Made by a program: the position numbers and the translations under genes | Part shown: piece by piece, positions 23,204 to 35,533 of the stretch | Layout of the letters: each line of letters starts with the position of its first letter | How positions within the stretch are numbered: the stretch's first letter is position 1 | Assembly: GCA_020736575.1 (NCBI GenBank) | Contig: JAGPYM010000027.1 | Span: 496,001-560,000 of the forward strand | From: Thelonectria olida | Taxonomy: Eukaryota; Ascomycota; Sordariomycetes; Hypocreales; Nectriaceae | Direction: 5' to 3' | Length of the DNA: 64,000 nt | The notes under the pieces: generated by a model | The model's input: the letters and a program-made list of their open reading frames with translations, nothing else | Database searches by the model: none | Told to the model about the DNA's origin: nothing

Positions 23204-24604
23204 TCATGCAGGAGTCTTGATGGCACCATCGGGAACCGCCTCCTCAGCCTCAAACTTCCTCGGAATAAGCCCTTCAGCCATGTCGATGGCTCCTTGCATG
23301 TCACTCTTGTTGAACAGGAATAGCCCCTGAATCGCTGCCGTGCTCGTGTGTCTGTTCGACGGCTTGCCATCAGGTCTGACGCCAAATAGGCCAAGTTCGT
23401 CGAGACGGGCGAGAAAACGTTCGCGACCAGAATGCCCCGCATCGATGTCTCCGTAGAAACGATCCCACATTTGGGCGGCTTGGAATCGGGTCGCCTCGCC
23501 GATGCGAAGCATCAAGTCCACTCGGCCGGGTCGAATCAATGCAGGATCTAGACGATCAATATGGTTTGTAGTCAAGAATGCAATTCGTTCTTCCCCAGCG
23601 GCAACGCCGTCCAGAGCATTCAGTAGACCCGAAAAGGTAACTGTGGCGCCGTTGTATCCATCAGAGTCTCGCTGTCGGCGGTTAACGAACGCAGCATCGG
23701 CATCTTCTAGGAGCAGAAGGCTCCTCTTCGGCAGCTTAGTCAGTAGATAGGCCAGCTTGTCGTCAGTCATGCCCATCTCGCTGAGATTGATCATCGCGAC
23801 GCTAAAGTCCAGTTCACCAGCCAGTGCTTGGATGAACGAGGTCTTTCCACTGCCAGGTGGGCCAAATAGCAGATATCCTCTTCGATACGGAATTCCTCTG
23901 TCGACGTACCACTGCTGGCGATCCATGAAGTCCTTGACATCGCCCACGATGGATTCCTTAACTCCTTCGTCCAGAACAACAGAACCCAGCGGGCGCTTCT
24001 TCCTCGGGTCGCCAAGAGGAACCCAGTCCATTCCTCGAGCCGAGTATACTACTGTTTTTCCCTCATTCGCTTTGGCGGCTAGCCGGTGTGCCTCGCTGAA
24101 GACTTCCTCGAATACGTGTCGGTGCGCCCAGAGCGTCGTCATCTGGAGAATCTCGTGAGGCTCACCCGTGTTCATGTTCGCTGTGTTGTGCTTTTCTCGA
24201 TTGACCGAAATGTACGCATTGCCGAATTTGACAATGTGTCGTCCATAGCCCGGTTGGAGGAAGAAATGAGCATGCGCAGGTCCGCTCACGCCCGGTGTTC
24301 GTGACGCCGTTGTCGTCGAAACGGAGAGGTTATGAATTCGAGTGAGTCGGGAAGCGATGATTCCGGGATTTTCGCGGGGCTGGGAGAGCCAGGCAAGGAT
24401 CCATGGGTAGGCGGGATCCTGCTTGCTGATTTCGACGTTGACGAGCAAGCGACGTCGAGCGGCTCCAAATGCAGCTACTGAGCCTTTGCGAGCAAAGGCA
24501 GCGGCGGCGCCAAGGGAGGCGAGGCCAATGCCGCCCGCGAAGAGCGGGTTGTCAAACAAGGCATTGATGTTGAGCACCGACGCTGAGGCTGATTCTGTCG
24601 ACAT
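23204..24604 (-). CDS. BCS1-type AAA ATPase (mitochondrial chaperone)
   Basis: Single exon, 466 aa, close to yeast Bcs1 (456 aa). A Gly/Ala-rich hydrophobic segment at about 22-50 followed by RRR is the expected transmembrane plus internal targeting signal. The BCS1_N domain runs about 55-215. The AAA domain then has Walker A FGPPGSGKTS (about 247-256), Walker B LLLLEDADAAF (about 296-306), sensor TTNH (345-348) and arginine-finger RPGR (358-361). Bcs1 translocates the folded Rieske protein across the inner membrane during complex III assembly. Fungi often carry several BCS1-like paralogues. The full length and full-length N-terminal domain favour a true BCS1, but a paralogue is possible. The start at 24604 is chosen because upstream codons lack conserved sequence. 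Confidence 0.88.
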   Translation of the reverse strand: MSTESASASVLNINALFDNPLFAGGIGLASLGAAAAFARKGSVAAFGAARRRLLVNVEISKQDPAYPWILAWLSQPRENPGIIASRLTRIHNLSVSTTTASRTPGVSGPAHAHFFLQPGYGRHIVKFGNAYISVNREKHNTANMNTGEPHEILQMTTLWAHRHVFEEVFSEAHRLAAKANEGKTVVYSARGMDWVPLGDPRKKRPLGSVVLDEGVKESIVGDVKDFMDRQQWYVDRGIPYRRGYLLFGPPGSGKTSFIQALAGELDFSVAMINLSEMGMTDDKLAYLLTKLPKRSLLLLEDADAAFVNRRQRDSDGYNGATVTFSGLLNALDGVAAGEERIAFLTTNHIDRLDPALIRPGRVDLMLRIGEATRFQAAQMWDRFYGDIDAGHSGRERFLARLDELGLFGVRPDGKPSNRHTSTAAIQGLFLFNKSDMQGAIDMAEGLIPRKFEAEEAVPDGAIKTPA

Positions 24605-27600
24605 GCCGGTGGCTTGAAGGAGCTGTCGAGACAAGAGGTAAGGTTGGCGGCGGTCGAGTGGAAACGTCGGCGGGTGACTAAGCAGCGGGAGCTGGTGGAC
24701 TTGTTTAAGTCGCTTTCCGCAATTTGAACAGGTCAATGTCACCAGTGTATCATTCAATAACGTATATATTGTCCAGGACTCGCTATAAATTTTCCATTCT
24801 ACCATTAATGTTGCGATATTTCTTGATCGAGAGCAAGATTTAACAGTGCCTGCAAATCAATCTATCTAGGTAGACTCTGCAAGAAGTTGAAGGAGGAACC
24901 AAACACACTACAGACCAAGATTTTGGCACTGCAATGACGATATAGATCTAATTGAGAACAAGATAAAAGATGGCATGACCGAAGTTATTTCTAAGCGCAG
25001 TGGCATGAATCTCGGTAGTTGCTGCACGATATGACCATCTACGTCTCGCTTAACCTATGGATCGCACTGCTGGAAATATTGTTCCATCAGACCAACCTGA
25101 GGGAATGGCCAAACAGGTACATGGCCACTGAGTTCTTAAAAAGAAAAACAGAAGACGAGAAGGAACGGATTTGATACTACGTGTAGTGAGTAGCTATGGA
25201 TAAAAGTCCTCCTGTCGCCATCGGCCATATCGATGGCAACTTCTTGGAAGTAGACTGACCGACTTGACTCGATGGGGTGGTTTCGAAGCAATTTCGAGAG
25301 CAGCGAAAATTGCCACCTGCGCGCAACTACTTACCAATAAGCCGTGTATCATGCCGACGCGCAGATCTTTTGTTTTTTGGGCAGCAGTTATTATTCAACG
25401 TCTTTCTTGGATAAACATAGTCCAATCACGCAGACCACATTATGGTACAAGTTGATTGAGACAAGGCAATGATAGATTTAGAGGAAAGATTGGTATTATC
25501 ACTAAAACGGTAGGTTGAGATGGGACATAGGAACTTTTCATTTGAGATTGTATACTAGATCGGAGAGAGAGGAAGAAATAAATTGCCAACTAAATGTTGA
25601 CAAGTTCGTAGGATAATGCACTATCTGTTTAACTTGGATGGCATGCAAATTAAGAAAATATCTCATCACCATTTTCTTAAAGTGAGTTGTCTGCAAAGGG
25701 CCTAAGCAATGGAATCGAAGTCGCTGGCAACTGTGGTCTATATTCGTACCGCAATGCGCAACTAACCAGGTTCCTGACGTTAACTACTCAGCTCGCAGTT
25801 TCGCATCGTTCGTGGGGGAAGAGATGGCCGGAAAAGAGTGGGGTGACGTCCACCCGTTGGGGGTTGATGAGATCCAGGCCCTGAACCTTGCTTGCTTGCT
25901 CCAAGGTTCCATGCTTGCTCGGAACGTTGGAGGGGGGTCAGCAAGTTTCGACTGGACCTCTTGTGAAGAGCGGGGTTGTCCAGACTAAAACTGTCATGGT
26001 GGGGTTTGCATTTCGTAAGGACCAGACCACGGGTGAATCTCCGGCGGAAAGGCAGGCAGTTGGGTTAATATTCCTACTGTAGGCAGTGTCTTTTGTCCTT
26101 TCCATGTTCTTATGACATGATGGAAACGCTGAGAGACTAAGCTCTCCCAATTCCCTCCCGTGCGAGACATATTGATCCAACTGAGAATGCATGATTGCGA
26201 CGGGGATTGTTTCACCGATGGAGCCCATGAGCATCAGGTCATGACATGACGGGCGCTTTGGTATGGCACGGGTCGCAGTCGTACGTATCTCCATAGCGCC
26301 GTATCTCGTCGCTCCCATGTCCCGGGACGACGGGAGCTGCCATCGGTGAAGGAAGAGCGCATGTGAGCCCGTGATTGATTCCGTCAGTCCGCGCTTCAGC
26401 CGGTTGGTCGACTACCTGTGAAAAAATGAGACCAGCACCAGAGAGCATTGAGTGTCAATTGCCCGATTTCCCGGCCTCGTTTTATTCTAGTTACCTATTC
26501 ACAAAACAATCATCATGATGGCAACAACCCCCCCTTACTTGTGAGGCCTCTCTCCCTCTGCCCCTCCCCCGGGCATCGTTGCCCGACACCGGGTTTGGCC
26601 CGGGACGCGGGTCTCGGACATGGTTGAGCGTAATAACTTGCCTCCCAAGACAGACATCAGCATGGAGGGGCATGGAGGGGTAAATCCGAGACGGATTGGA
26701 CACCATGACTGCCATGCTCTCATGCAGCCGCAGGCTCACGCAGCAACAAGCAGCAGCGGCGGCATATCGAGATTTCCCACCGGCACTGCACATGCGCCTT
26801 AGCTCGGTGGTTGGCCGTCCTCAAGCACACCTCACACACACCATCACCAGCCAACCGTCTCGCGTCCGTGGTCGAGCTCGCAAATAGGGATGGCGGATGC
26901 GGGGGAAAATGATGGGGTCACACGCGAGAATTGTTTAGCACTGCACTTGGCACCTCGTTGAGTCGCAAGAAGGCCTGGCCGTCCCGATCGACGGGCAAAG
27001 AAGGCTCCAAATGGAGGTCCCCGTCCCGCATGTTTCCGTTCTCGTCGGCTACGGTAGGAAGTGACTTGCTCGGCAACGAGGGCATCGTATCGTATAAAGG
27101 CAGACCCCATGCCCGCTTTCCCGGATGGCGGTTCCCCTCTCCCCTTCTCAGTGAATTGAAGCCATCACCACCTCTTGTTCCTCCTCCACAACCAAGAATA
27201 CATCCATCCTCAAAGCGTGTAAGTCGAGCCACTTATCAATTGCCCACGAACCCTGCAAAAAGCAATCCCAAATCTTTGCCCATTGCCCCATTGGCGTGGC
27301 CATTGCCCAAGAACCCCCACTATACCACCGAGCAGAGAAAGCCCTCAATGGGTTCATCGAGCTGGCTAAGCTCCAGTGAGCTTCAGAGCCACCGGTGATC
27401 GGCCGTCGGGCGAATGAGTCCCGGCGCCTTGTGTGCAGTGCGCCACGGCGCTGGGAACTGGTTCGCCTGCTCATTCGACGCGGCCAAATGCAAATGCGTC
27501 GGGGGCATCTGCGGCCCGATGTCGCGGCCACTACTTCAATCTGGGCGGTGTGGTGAGGTGAGGATATGTGTCAAGGTGAATTCCATCCCACCCGAGAGAA

Positions 27601-28057
27601 AAAAAAACATGAGGCAGGGCAGCCGCCGGGGAGCGTCGGGATGGCTGCCGGGGGAGGCATAATGCTCTGATGCTCCCATTGTTCTGCGTCTGATCTGGCC
27701 TGAGAGGTGCGGTGAGAACAAATCCCCCTTTTTCTGCGCTTTGAGACGAAGAGAGGTGCCCGCCTCACTTTTGGCTCGCTCTCTTGTGGCTGTGATAGCA
27801 ACAGGAGGGAAACTCTCAGCCCATGATGCAGAATGCAGAATCTATCCAGAGCTTCCCTCGGACTAGACCAAAGCCAGTCATTCATCCCACGGTGGTGTGT
27901 GTGGTACCTTCTCGGCGGGCTCCAGTTCCAGCCTCTGTTGCAACACCTCATTCTCGCCAATCGAGACGGGGCGTTTGCAAATGGAAATTGGAAGAGATCT
28001 CTTATCATGCCGTATGGCGCATGTTGGTTGGTTTCACCGAACAAACAGGTCACCTTG

Positions 28058-28082
28058 CTCACCTCACCTCACCTCACCTCAT
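28058..28082 (+). repeat. CTCAC pentanucleotide tandem repeat
   Basis: About five tandem copies of CTCAC, 430 bp upstream of the aldolase start codon. A simple repeat. Confidence 0.8.
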
Positions 28083-28369
28083 GCCGCCTCACTGAGATGG
28101 GCTCAACGCTGGGTTTGCCAGGGGGAGCAATGGCCAGAATACCGTCAACGCTCAACCAAAACATGAAGCCATTATTTTTCTCGTACAATCCTCTCCCCTG
28201 GCTTGCTGCAATTTCACCGTCTACCGTTTACAGCTACCCCTCCTTTTTCCGTTTGCCTCTCTCAACCATCACCGCCTCACCAACATGCTTTATCGATAAG
28301 CTGTCCACTCACTAGAAAACCCCGCGCCCACACGCCCCTCCCCCCGCCGTCATCGTTCCCACCTCGCTC

Positions 28370-28512
28370 GCATTAACTAAAGCTCTAACAATCTCCTTTT
28401 GGCTCAACAGATTCTCCCTCCTCTTATTTATCTCTCGATCCGCTCCTAGTTTCGATCGATCGATTTCCATCTCTCCTCAACAACCTTCACTTTTACATCT
28501 ACAACCGCAATC
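28370..28512 (+). promoter_or_regulatory. Pyrimidine-rich core promoter and leader of the aldolase gene
   Basis: Long C/T tracts and CAAC-type possible start sites directly precede an ATG in strong context (CAATCATGGGT). This composition is usual for highly expressed glycolytic genes of filamentous fungi. A TTATTTATC stretch lies near 28425. The transcription start is not mapped. Confidence 0.5.
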
Positions 28513-29786
28513 ATGGGTGCCCAGGACGTTTTGACTCGCAAGACCGGTGTCATCGTTGGCGATGATGTCCTTCGTCTCTTTGAGCACGCTCGCGAGCAGG
28601 AGTATGCCATTCCTGCCATTGTACGTTATGCGATACCGGCCGAATCTTACACCATACGCTTGAGACGCATGCTTACTCTCAATCTCTACAGAACGTCACC
28701 TCCTCCTCCACCGTCGTCGCTGCCCTCGAGGCTGCCCGCGACGCCAAGTCTCCCATTATCCTTCAGTTCTCCCAGGGCGGTGCTGCCTACTTTGCTGGCA
28801 AGGTATGTAGAGGACAAAACCTGCCATCCTCGAATTCAGTCAACTAACCACCTCTCAGGGCGTGAGCAACACCGACCAGGCTGCCTCTATCGCCGGTTCC
28901 GTCGCTGCCGCTCACTACGTCCGCTCCATCGCTCCCACCTACGGCATCCCCGTCGTCCTCCACACCGACCACTGCGCCAAGAAGCTCCTCCCGTGGCTCG
29001 ATGGCATGCTCGATGCCGATGAGGCCTACTTCAAGGTTCACGGCGAGCCCCTCTTCTCCTCCCACATGATCGATCTCTCTGAGGAGTCCGTCGAGTGGAA
29101 CCTTGCCACCACGGCCAAGTACCTCGAGCGTGCTGCTCCCATGAAGCAGTGGCTCGAGATGGAGATTGGTATCACCGGTGGCGAGGAGGACGGTGTCAAC
29201 AACGAGAGCGTCGACAACGCTTCTCTCTACACCCAGCCCGAGGATATCCTCAACATCTATAACACCCTCTCTGCCATCTCCCCCTACTTCTCCATTGCCG
29301 CTGGCTTCGGTAATGTCCACGGTGTCTACAAGCCTGGCAACGTCCAGCTTCACCCCGAGCTCCTCGGCAAGCACCAGGAGCACGTCAAGGCCGCCATTGG
29401 CTCTGAGCTCGCCAAGCCCGTCTTCTTCGTCTTCCACGGTGGCTCTGGTTCCTCTAAGCAGGAGTACCTCGACGCTATCAGCCACGGCGTTGTCAAGGTC
29501 AACATGGACACTGACATGCAGTTCGCTTACTGCTCCGGTATCCGAGACTACATGGTCAACAAGAAGGACTACGTCTCCACCGCTGTCGGCAACCCCGATG
29601 GTGAGGACAAGCCCAACAAGAAGTACTTTGACGTAAGTTTGCCCCGAAACAACCTTGTTGGATACCATGAGAAAGTACGCTAACATTGCTCAACAGCCTC
29701 GTGTCTGGGTCCGTGAGGGTGAGAAGACCATGACTGCCCGTGTCGCCGTGGCTCTTGAGGACTTCAAGACCGCTGGCACCCTGTAA
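28513..29786 (+). CDS. FBA1: Fructose-bisphosphate aldolase, class II
   Basis: Four exons (28513..28620, 28692..28802, 28859..29632, 29697..29786), all introns in phase 0, encode 360 aa, the standard fungal length. The enzyme reversibly splits fructose 1,6-bisphosphate into glyceraldehyde 3-phosphate and dihydroxyacetone phosphate in the cytosol. Class II features seen: the VVLHTDHCAKK segment (catalytic Asp and zinc-binding His near 109-111), the EEDGVNNE stretch after IGITGGE, the AAGFGNVHGVYKPGN zinc-ligand loop, and FHGGSGSSKQEY for phosphate binding. Third-position C is strongly preferred, as in highly expressed genes. This also explains the long antisense ORFs over the third exon. Confidence 0.98.
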
Positions 29787-30535
29787 ATGTCTACAATATG
29801 AAAAAAGGACATGGTGGGTTGTAGTAGTAATATCCCCAGACTGGCGGCGTCCATGATGACGATGCTTTGAGCTTGAGAGGGCGAGCTGGATAGTTCTTGG
29901 TCTATCAGGGTGGTTGAAAGATGAACACCCTTCCTCCCCTCATCAAAAGTTGGCAGTCCCCTGGTCGAGACGTGGGAGTCTCCGAGGAGAAATAAGTAAA
30001 ATACGTCAAAAAAAGAAAAAGATGGATGTACAACGATTGGCGTCGTTAGATGTGTGAATTGTTCAGCTTTTGTGTGAAGTAAATCCCCGAGTATCCATAG
30101 CTTGTGTCTGTTGCATATCAGCTATCGCTGATACTCTGTCTGCCAGCTTTTGATGAGATCATATTCAGTTTGGTGACAACATCGCGAGCATGCCGCTGGC
30201 ATGATGCCTCTAGTGCCTGTAGCAACTTCACACAAATACACGGGGTTATTTGTATTCTCTTGAACTAAGTACCTATCGTACAGTGCCATTCTACACCATT
30301 ACTCTGTTTCATTATCCATTGAATAAAGATAGAATTAATAAAAGGAAGAGCCGACCACCATTTATTGTACGCTATCCCCCTCTTTTGGTTCTCCTTACTC
30401 CGATTCCCTTTCTCCATACCCCTCGGCTATTGTTTTGACATCCCCATCCATTATTCCCATGGCTATGCAATTAAAACCTTGCTTGCTTGATAATCCCAAC
30501 GATGAATCAGATCAGATCGAGCGGTTGGGTTGCAA
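29787..30535. other. Convergent 3' region of aldolase and OSBP genes
   Basis: 749 bp between two convergent stop codons, A/T-rich towards the right. Expected to hold the 3' UTRs and terminators of both genes. No ORF or RNA gene recognised. Confidence 0.45.
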
Positions 30536-31828
30536 TCACCAGCCGAGGAGCTCCTTCTCAATCTTGGTGACATCCTCAGCCGTCAGCTTGGCACTCTCTT
30601 GTTTTGCGGCCTTGGTCTTGTCAAACCGCCAGAGTCCACCGGTCTTGTCAGCGTCGCCATCAAGAGGCACACCAACGGCGTTACCGAGGCTTTGCAGGAC
30701 AGCATCGGCGCCCTCGACGGCAGTGAAGTATTGGCGCTCCCAAGCGCGGGACTCGGAGCTCTCCTTCAGACGCATGTCTCGTTGGGCCTGCTCTATCTTG
30801 CCCTTCTCGATACCCGTGGTGTCCATGTCGCCCTGCTTGATGGCCTCGGCGACGCGGGCCCAGGCGCGACGGGACTCGAGCGGGTGCTGCTTGTCGACGG
30901 GGGCGATTTGAAGCTCGGTCTGAGGGGTGCTGACAGCATCGTAGGAGGCGACGAGGGTGGACTTGGAGTTGTACTTGGAGGCGCCCTTGTAAATCTCGAG
31001 GGTCTTGTTCCACTGGCCGGTGACGTTGTAGAGCACTTCCTTCTCCTTACCTGTGGGGTAGACAGTGGCTATCACGCTGTTCTTCTTGCCTGAAAGCCAG
31101 CCCTTGCCACTGTAGTCGACCTTTGCAGTGAAGCCGCTGGAAGAAGTGATGTGGCTGGATCCGTCTAGCTCTACAAAGGGCGCACCAAAGACAAGGCCTT
31201 CAATGTGCAGGGAGGGCAGGGTGATGAGGTACGACTCGATCTCACCGGAGGCGAGAGGCACGCGGAGAACGGCATGGCCAATCTGCTTGACAATGATTGT
31301 GGTTTTGAAAGTGGCCTTTTGGGCATTGTAGCCCTCGAGCTCGATGCCGGTCTTGTCGTTGCGAATGCAGTAGGCGGTCGCAGGGGGGTGGTGGCTGACC
31401 TGCTCAGAGACAAGCGTCGTGGTGCCCGCGTCGTCGGACCAGGTGCCGAGGAAGAGCTCACCGAGGAATGGGTTGAGGGGCTTCTTCTCGTTGCCAAACT
31501 GGTCGCTGCGGCTGGCGTACTGGTGCTTGAGGGTGGAGAGGAACCACTTGAGAACGAGCATGGCGCGCTTGGCCGGGTCGGACTCGGCTGCGGGGGCAGT
31601 CAGGACGGGCGGGTGGGTGGCCCAGTATGCAGAAAATTCGGTAAGGGACTGGGAGGAGAGGATGAAGGGTGGCGCGGTGAGGGAGGAGAGGTCGCCATTG
31701 AAGGAGGCGATGGACTGGGAGGTTGTGCGTTAGCGACGGGTTCAACAACGAGGATGAGGGAGGCGGACCTTGAGGAAGGCCGTCCAGCTGCTGCTGTTGG
31801 CGACAGAAGGAGTCGCGGTTCCAGACAT
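30536..31828 (-). CDS. Oxysterol-binding protein, short Osh4/Kes1 type
   Basis: Two exons, complement(31769..31828) and complement(30536..31714), separated by a 54-nt intron (GTCCGC..CCCAG) encode 412 aa; yeast Osh4 has 434. The OSBP-related domain covers almost the whole protein. LNPFLGELFLGTW is followed by the family fingerprint EQVSHHPP at about 123-130, which binds PI4P. The first exon (MSGTATPSVANSSSWTAFLK) forms the N-terminal lid and helix region. There is no PH domain and no clear FFAT motif, which fits the short Osh4/Kes1 class. These proteins exchange sterol for PI4P between ER, Golgi and plasma membrane. The GTCCGC donor is unusual, but it is supported by frame and by the conserved sequence on both sides. 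Confidence 0.93.
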
Positions 31829-33164
31829 GGTTACAATTTGTTTTGGAGAGATGAAGGGCGTGTAGGCGGTAGGATCAAGTAGAAAGAGGAGGGGTCGGGG
31901 GAGGAGGAGGGAGAAAGGAGAGTGATTGTCGTGTGAGCCGCGAAGTGAGGGCGTTAAAAGTACGGTAGCGTTTCCAGGGAGGTATTGCGATTTTGGATCG
32001 GCGCGAGGGGCGCGATTGCGGGGTCACAGGTACCTTCAGGGGCGAGGGGTTCGAGACCAGAGAAAGAGTACCAGGGCAAGTGGAGGTCAATACGTGGGTA
32101 TTCGTACAAGAGGGATGAATGGAACGTTCGTCTACTGTTTAAACATGAATAAGTCAACAGAGAGAATGAGAAAAAAGGCACGAAAGGGGGGATGAACGAC
32201 ATCAAAAATGCGCTTGGTCTCGTCTCGGTCCCTTATCCGTATCCGTATAGAAACGATTAATTACGTCAGTACCAGGGAGATGGATGTACGGATAATCAAT
32301 GGTTGAGTTGCCTTACGACCAAAGCTCATTAAACCCGGTTTGCCCCAACAGCCCGCAATGAACTAGAGATTGATAGTGGCCGTCTAGTTTCAGGGATAAA
32401 GTGCCTTGTTGCACATCATCCATCGACAGCACATCATCCATCGACACCACGTCATATTTCGCACGCCAGAGACCGGGGGCTCGGAAGCGAGAAAGGATGC
32501 GTGAACAGTGGATGAATTTCACTTATCCAGGCACGTACTGTCTGGGTTGATTGTCTTGCTTTGTGAGTTGTTAAGCTGTCATACCTTTCCGTACCTAAAC
32601 AACACCGTGAAATGCTAATAACCTAACAAATCACGGCTGTTAACTAGCCAGGGGCAATGTTCACGCGACAGGCGGCCGGGATGGGATGCCACTAGCAATA
32701 GCATCGTGACATCGACCGTCCCGGCGCTTGGCTCGGCGGTTGCCGCCTTCTCTTGCCTGGGTCTTGAATGCTTCTGACGTTGGCAAACTGCATCGAGATT
32801 GGCATTGGATTGTGCAATTCTGATATATCCATGTTCCGAATATCTGACTGTGGATCTTGCCAGCCCAGCCCAAGAAATTCATACAGCGAATCTGCCCGAA
32901 AGTGGCATGTCGCGGACTCTGTATCAACCTTTCTATTACGCTACAATAGAAATGTAATCTCGCTCAATTTTGCCATCTCATTCAGTTTTACTATAAATCG
33001 TACAAGAGAATAAATGTACAGAAATAAAAGCTATATAGGTCTTGTCGTTCGGTCATTCATTCATTCGTTAGGTCCCCGTCCCCGAAACACCATTCATCCG
33101 TTCCTTTTCCCGCAAACAAACAAATCAGACATAAAATAATGGTACTTTCCCCTTTTAAAAGCAA
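31829..33164. other. 1.3 kb intergenic region
   Basis: The left 350 bp is purine-rich on + (pyrimidine-rich for the OSBP gene) and probably its promoter and leader. The rest is A/T-rich and holds a perfect 18-bp tandem duplication at 32411-32446. No gene recognised. Confidence 0.45.
32411..32446 (+). repeat. Perfect 18-bp tandem duplication
   Basis: The 18-bp unit GCACATCATCCATCGACA occurs twice head to tail, without mismatch, in noncoding sequence. Confidence 0.85.
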
Positions 33165-35533
33165 TCAAGTGTACTTCCACTTCTCAATCAAATCCGCCAC
33201 TTTCGTCAAATCTCGCTGGAGCGCAACCCCGGCTGGCGTCCCCTGCCGATACGGTCTTCCCTCGTCTCTCTCCTCCCATGCATCGTACACAGCACTCGCG
33301 TGAAATTGTCGGGCCCCCTTCTCCAAAAGCAGCTTGACTGCTCCAATGTGTCCGCGCAGGGCGGCATAGTGCAATGCCGTGGCCCCTTGGTCGTTGCGGT
33401 GGTTGACTTCAACGCCTTGCTGGAGTAGGTACTTGAGTGTCGCTTGATTGGCCGATGCCTCAAAGAGAACTGTGTCCCCATGTGTCGTCAGGGCGTGAGC
33501 GTTTGCACCAAGACGCAAAAGGAGCTGTACGGTGGAGAGATGACCATGCCTTGCCGCCACATGGAGGGGAGTGCGACCCGGGAAGATGGTGCTTTCCATG
33601 GACGCACCACTGGAAACCAGACGAAGAAGTATATCGTCTCGCGCATGCTGTGCAGCCATATGAATCGGTGTCGTCTGGGGCTCCGGTACCTGGTACTCTT
33701 CATCACTCATGCTATCCCGACTCACTGTCGATGATGGCATCCTCGTACCCATCTCTAGCAGAGCGTTAACCAACTTCAAATCACCCGCCTTCACAGCATG
33801 CGACAGCACGCTCATGCCGTCCGGTCCGATGCGCTCCGTGTCGGCGCCTAGTTTGATCAATCGCCGGGCACTGCCGCCGTTGCCCAGCTTGGCGGCCACC
33901 AGGAGCGGCGTTTCGCAGGCGCGGTCCAGAGGATCGACTGGAGCTCCTGAGGAGACGAGGAGCTGAAGAATGTGCGGTTTGTCCTTGTGGGCAGCCATGT
34001 GCATTGCCGTGTACCCGGACTGACTCGGACACGCTGACGGGTCGGCGCCGTGGGCGAGGAGGTACCGCACCGTTTCGTCGTGGCCCGTTGAGGCGGCGGC
34101 GAGGAGCGGCGTGTTGCCATTCCGGCTTGCCAGGTTGGGCTCAGCGCCGCTGTCGATGAGCACGGCGCTGATGGCGGTGCATCGAAGGCTGATGGCCATA
34201 GTCAGAGGCGTGTGATCGCGCAGCACTCTGTCGACGTTGGCTCCGCGCGAGATCAGTAACTGGGCGAACTCATGATTGCGCATTGAGATGGCTAAGTGAA
34301 GCGCCGTCTTACCATCCGGCTGGCGCACCTCGAGATCAGCACCGGCCTGAATCAGCTTCGTCGCTAGATTCCACCTCGACTGCTGAATCGCCACGTGCAG
34401 TGGCGTTTGGCCTTTCTCGTCGTCCGCAATGTTGAGCTTCGCACCGGCCTTGATGAGGACCTCCATAGTTTCGTCATCAAGGACGTTGGATGCGGCAGAG
34501 TGGTGGAGCGCACAGCGGCCCTCATTGTCTATGGCGTCGATGCGCGCTCCGAGATGAACCACAAGAGTGGCAAACTGTTCCGAGAAGCCACACTTGATGC
34601 CTCGAATGAGGGCAGTCTCTCCCTCTATCGTTGGTTCATCAACGTCGGCGCCGGCAACCACGAGCAGTGCGGCGATGAGCAAGTGCTTCTTGTCAAAGGC
34701 CCGGTGCAGGGGAGACAAGACGGAACCAGGCAATAGGATGTTAGGATCAGCTCTGGCCAATAGGATCTTAAACACCGCCTCTTCATCCGCACTCTCGATG
34801 GCGCTGTGAAGCTGATTTGCTACCTCCGGCTCCTGCCTGTACATGCAACCTGGCGGTGGTACGAGTGTGTCTAGAAGCACTTGAATCTCAGCCGAGTCAC
34901 TCACTCTGGGAAGAACACGACTGCGATGGTTGGGTGAGCTGAAGCGCCGACCGAGCTCTCTAAGAGCCTCGTCCACGCCAGCATCGGGCTCGATAACGCG
35001 ACGTCTGTTGCTAAGATCGTCGTTGAAGCTGTAACCCGATCTAGTTCTCGTAGTTAGCTTGACTGTGAGTTGCTGGGACGATCATATGGCGTTGCTTGCC
35101 TCGTCGCAGTGTTGAGAAGGGTATGCAGGGAAGCTTGGTGAGTGCGCATTCGCCCCAGTGACTCCTTGAGAGTCGGCTCGTTCCAGACAATAATGAGGTG
35201 CGGTTCGGCGAGGTCAATGCCACTATCTCTGTCCTGCGCCTTGATGCGTTTAACCGCGCCTCTCAGTTCGTGGACATCCCTGGCGATGTAGTTGATGTAC
35301 TGGTTCTTGGAAGCCCGGACGCTCTCAATGTCCCCCTCGGTCGCCTTGCTCAGATCATGCACCCGTTCGAGGGCATTGGTTATGGCGCGGCATTCCTTGG
35401 ATAGAGCTGATAAAGTGACTGGACCAGTGTTGAGAGAGTTGGCGATGCTGAAGCAGTCTTCGGCCACTTGACGACATGTTGCGATCAAGTCCTCCAGCGT
35501 CTCCTGCTCGATGCGGTTCTGAAGAGGATCCAT
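33165..35533 (-). CDS. Ankyrin-repeat protein with helical N-terminal domain
   Basis: Two exons, complement(35100..35533) and complement(33165..35040), encode 769 aa. The 59-nt intron starts with GC, not GT (GCAAGC), and has a GCTAAC branch site and a CTAG acceptor. The join restores the frame into SGYSFNDDLSNRRR. Residues 1-145 are helical (MDPLQNRIEQETLEDLIAT, with many Leu/Ala/Glu) and resemble the N-terminal modules of fungal STAND or ankyrin proteins, but I cannot name the domain. From about 195 to 735 I count 15 ankyrin repeats, e.g. KGQTPLHVAIQQSRWNLATK. There is no nucleotide-binding or effector domain. The role is unknown; a protein-binding scaffold is the plain reading. Confidence 0.85.

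Larger units (their letters stand above)
24605..28512. other. 3.9 kb gene-free region upstream of aldolase
   Basis: No convincing gene. 24830-25700 is A/T-rich with no coding signal. 26300-27700 is more G/C-rich with many short ORFs, none with a recognisable domain. A CTCAC pentanucleotide repeat lies at 28058-28082. The last 150 bp are pyrimidine-rich and form the aldolase core promoter. No tRNA or transposon remnant recognised. Confidence 0.45.

Noticed and set aside
28844..29686. 280-aa antisense reading frame over the aldolase gene
   Set aside because: A shadow caused by strong third-position C bias in the aldolase exon. The translation is Val/Leu/Asp-rich low-complexity sequence with no domain.
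30530..31093. Antisense frame over the OSBP gene
   Set aside because: The opposite strand carries the OSBP fingerprint EQVSHHPP, so this is a shadow.
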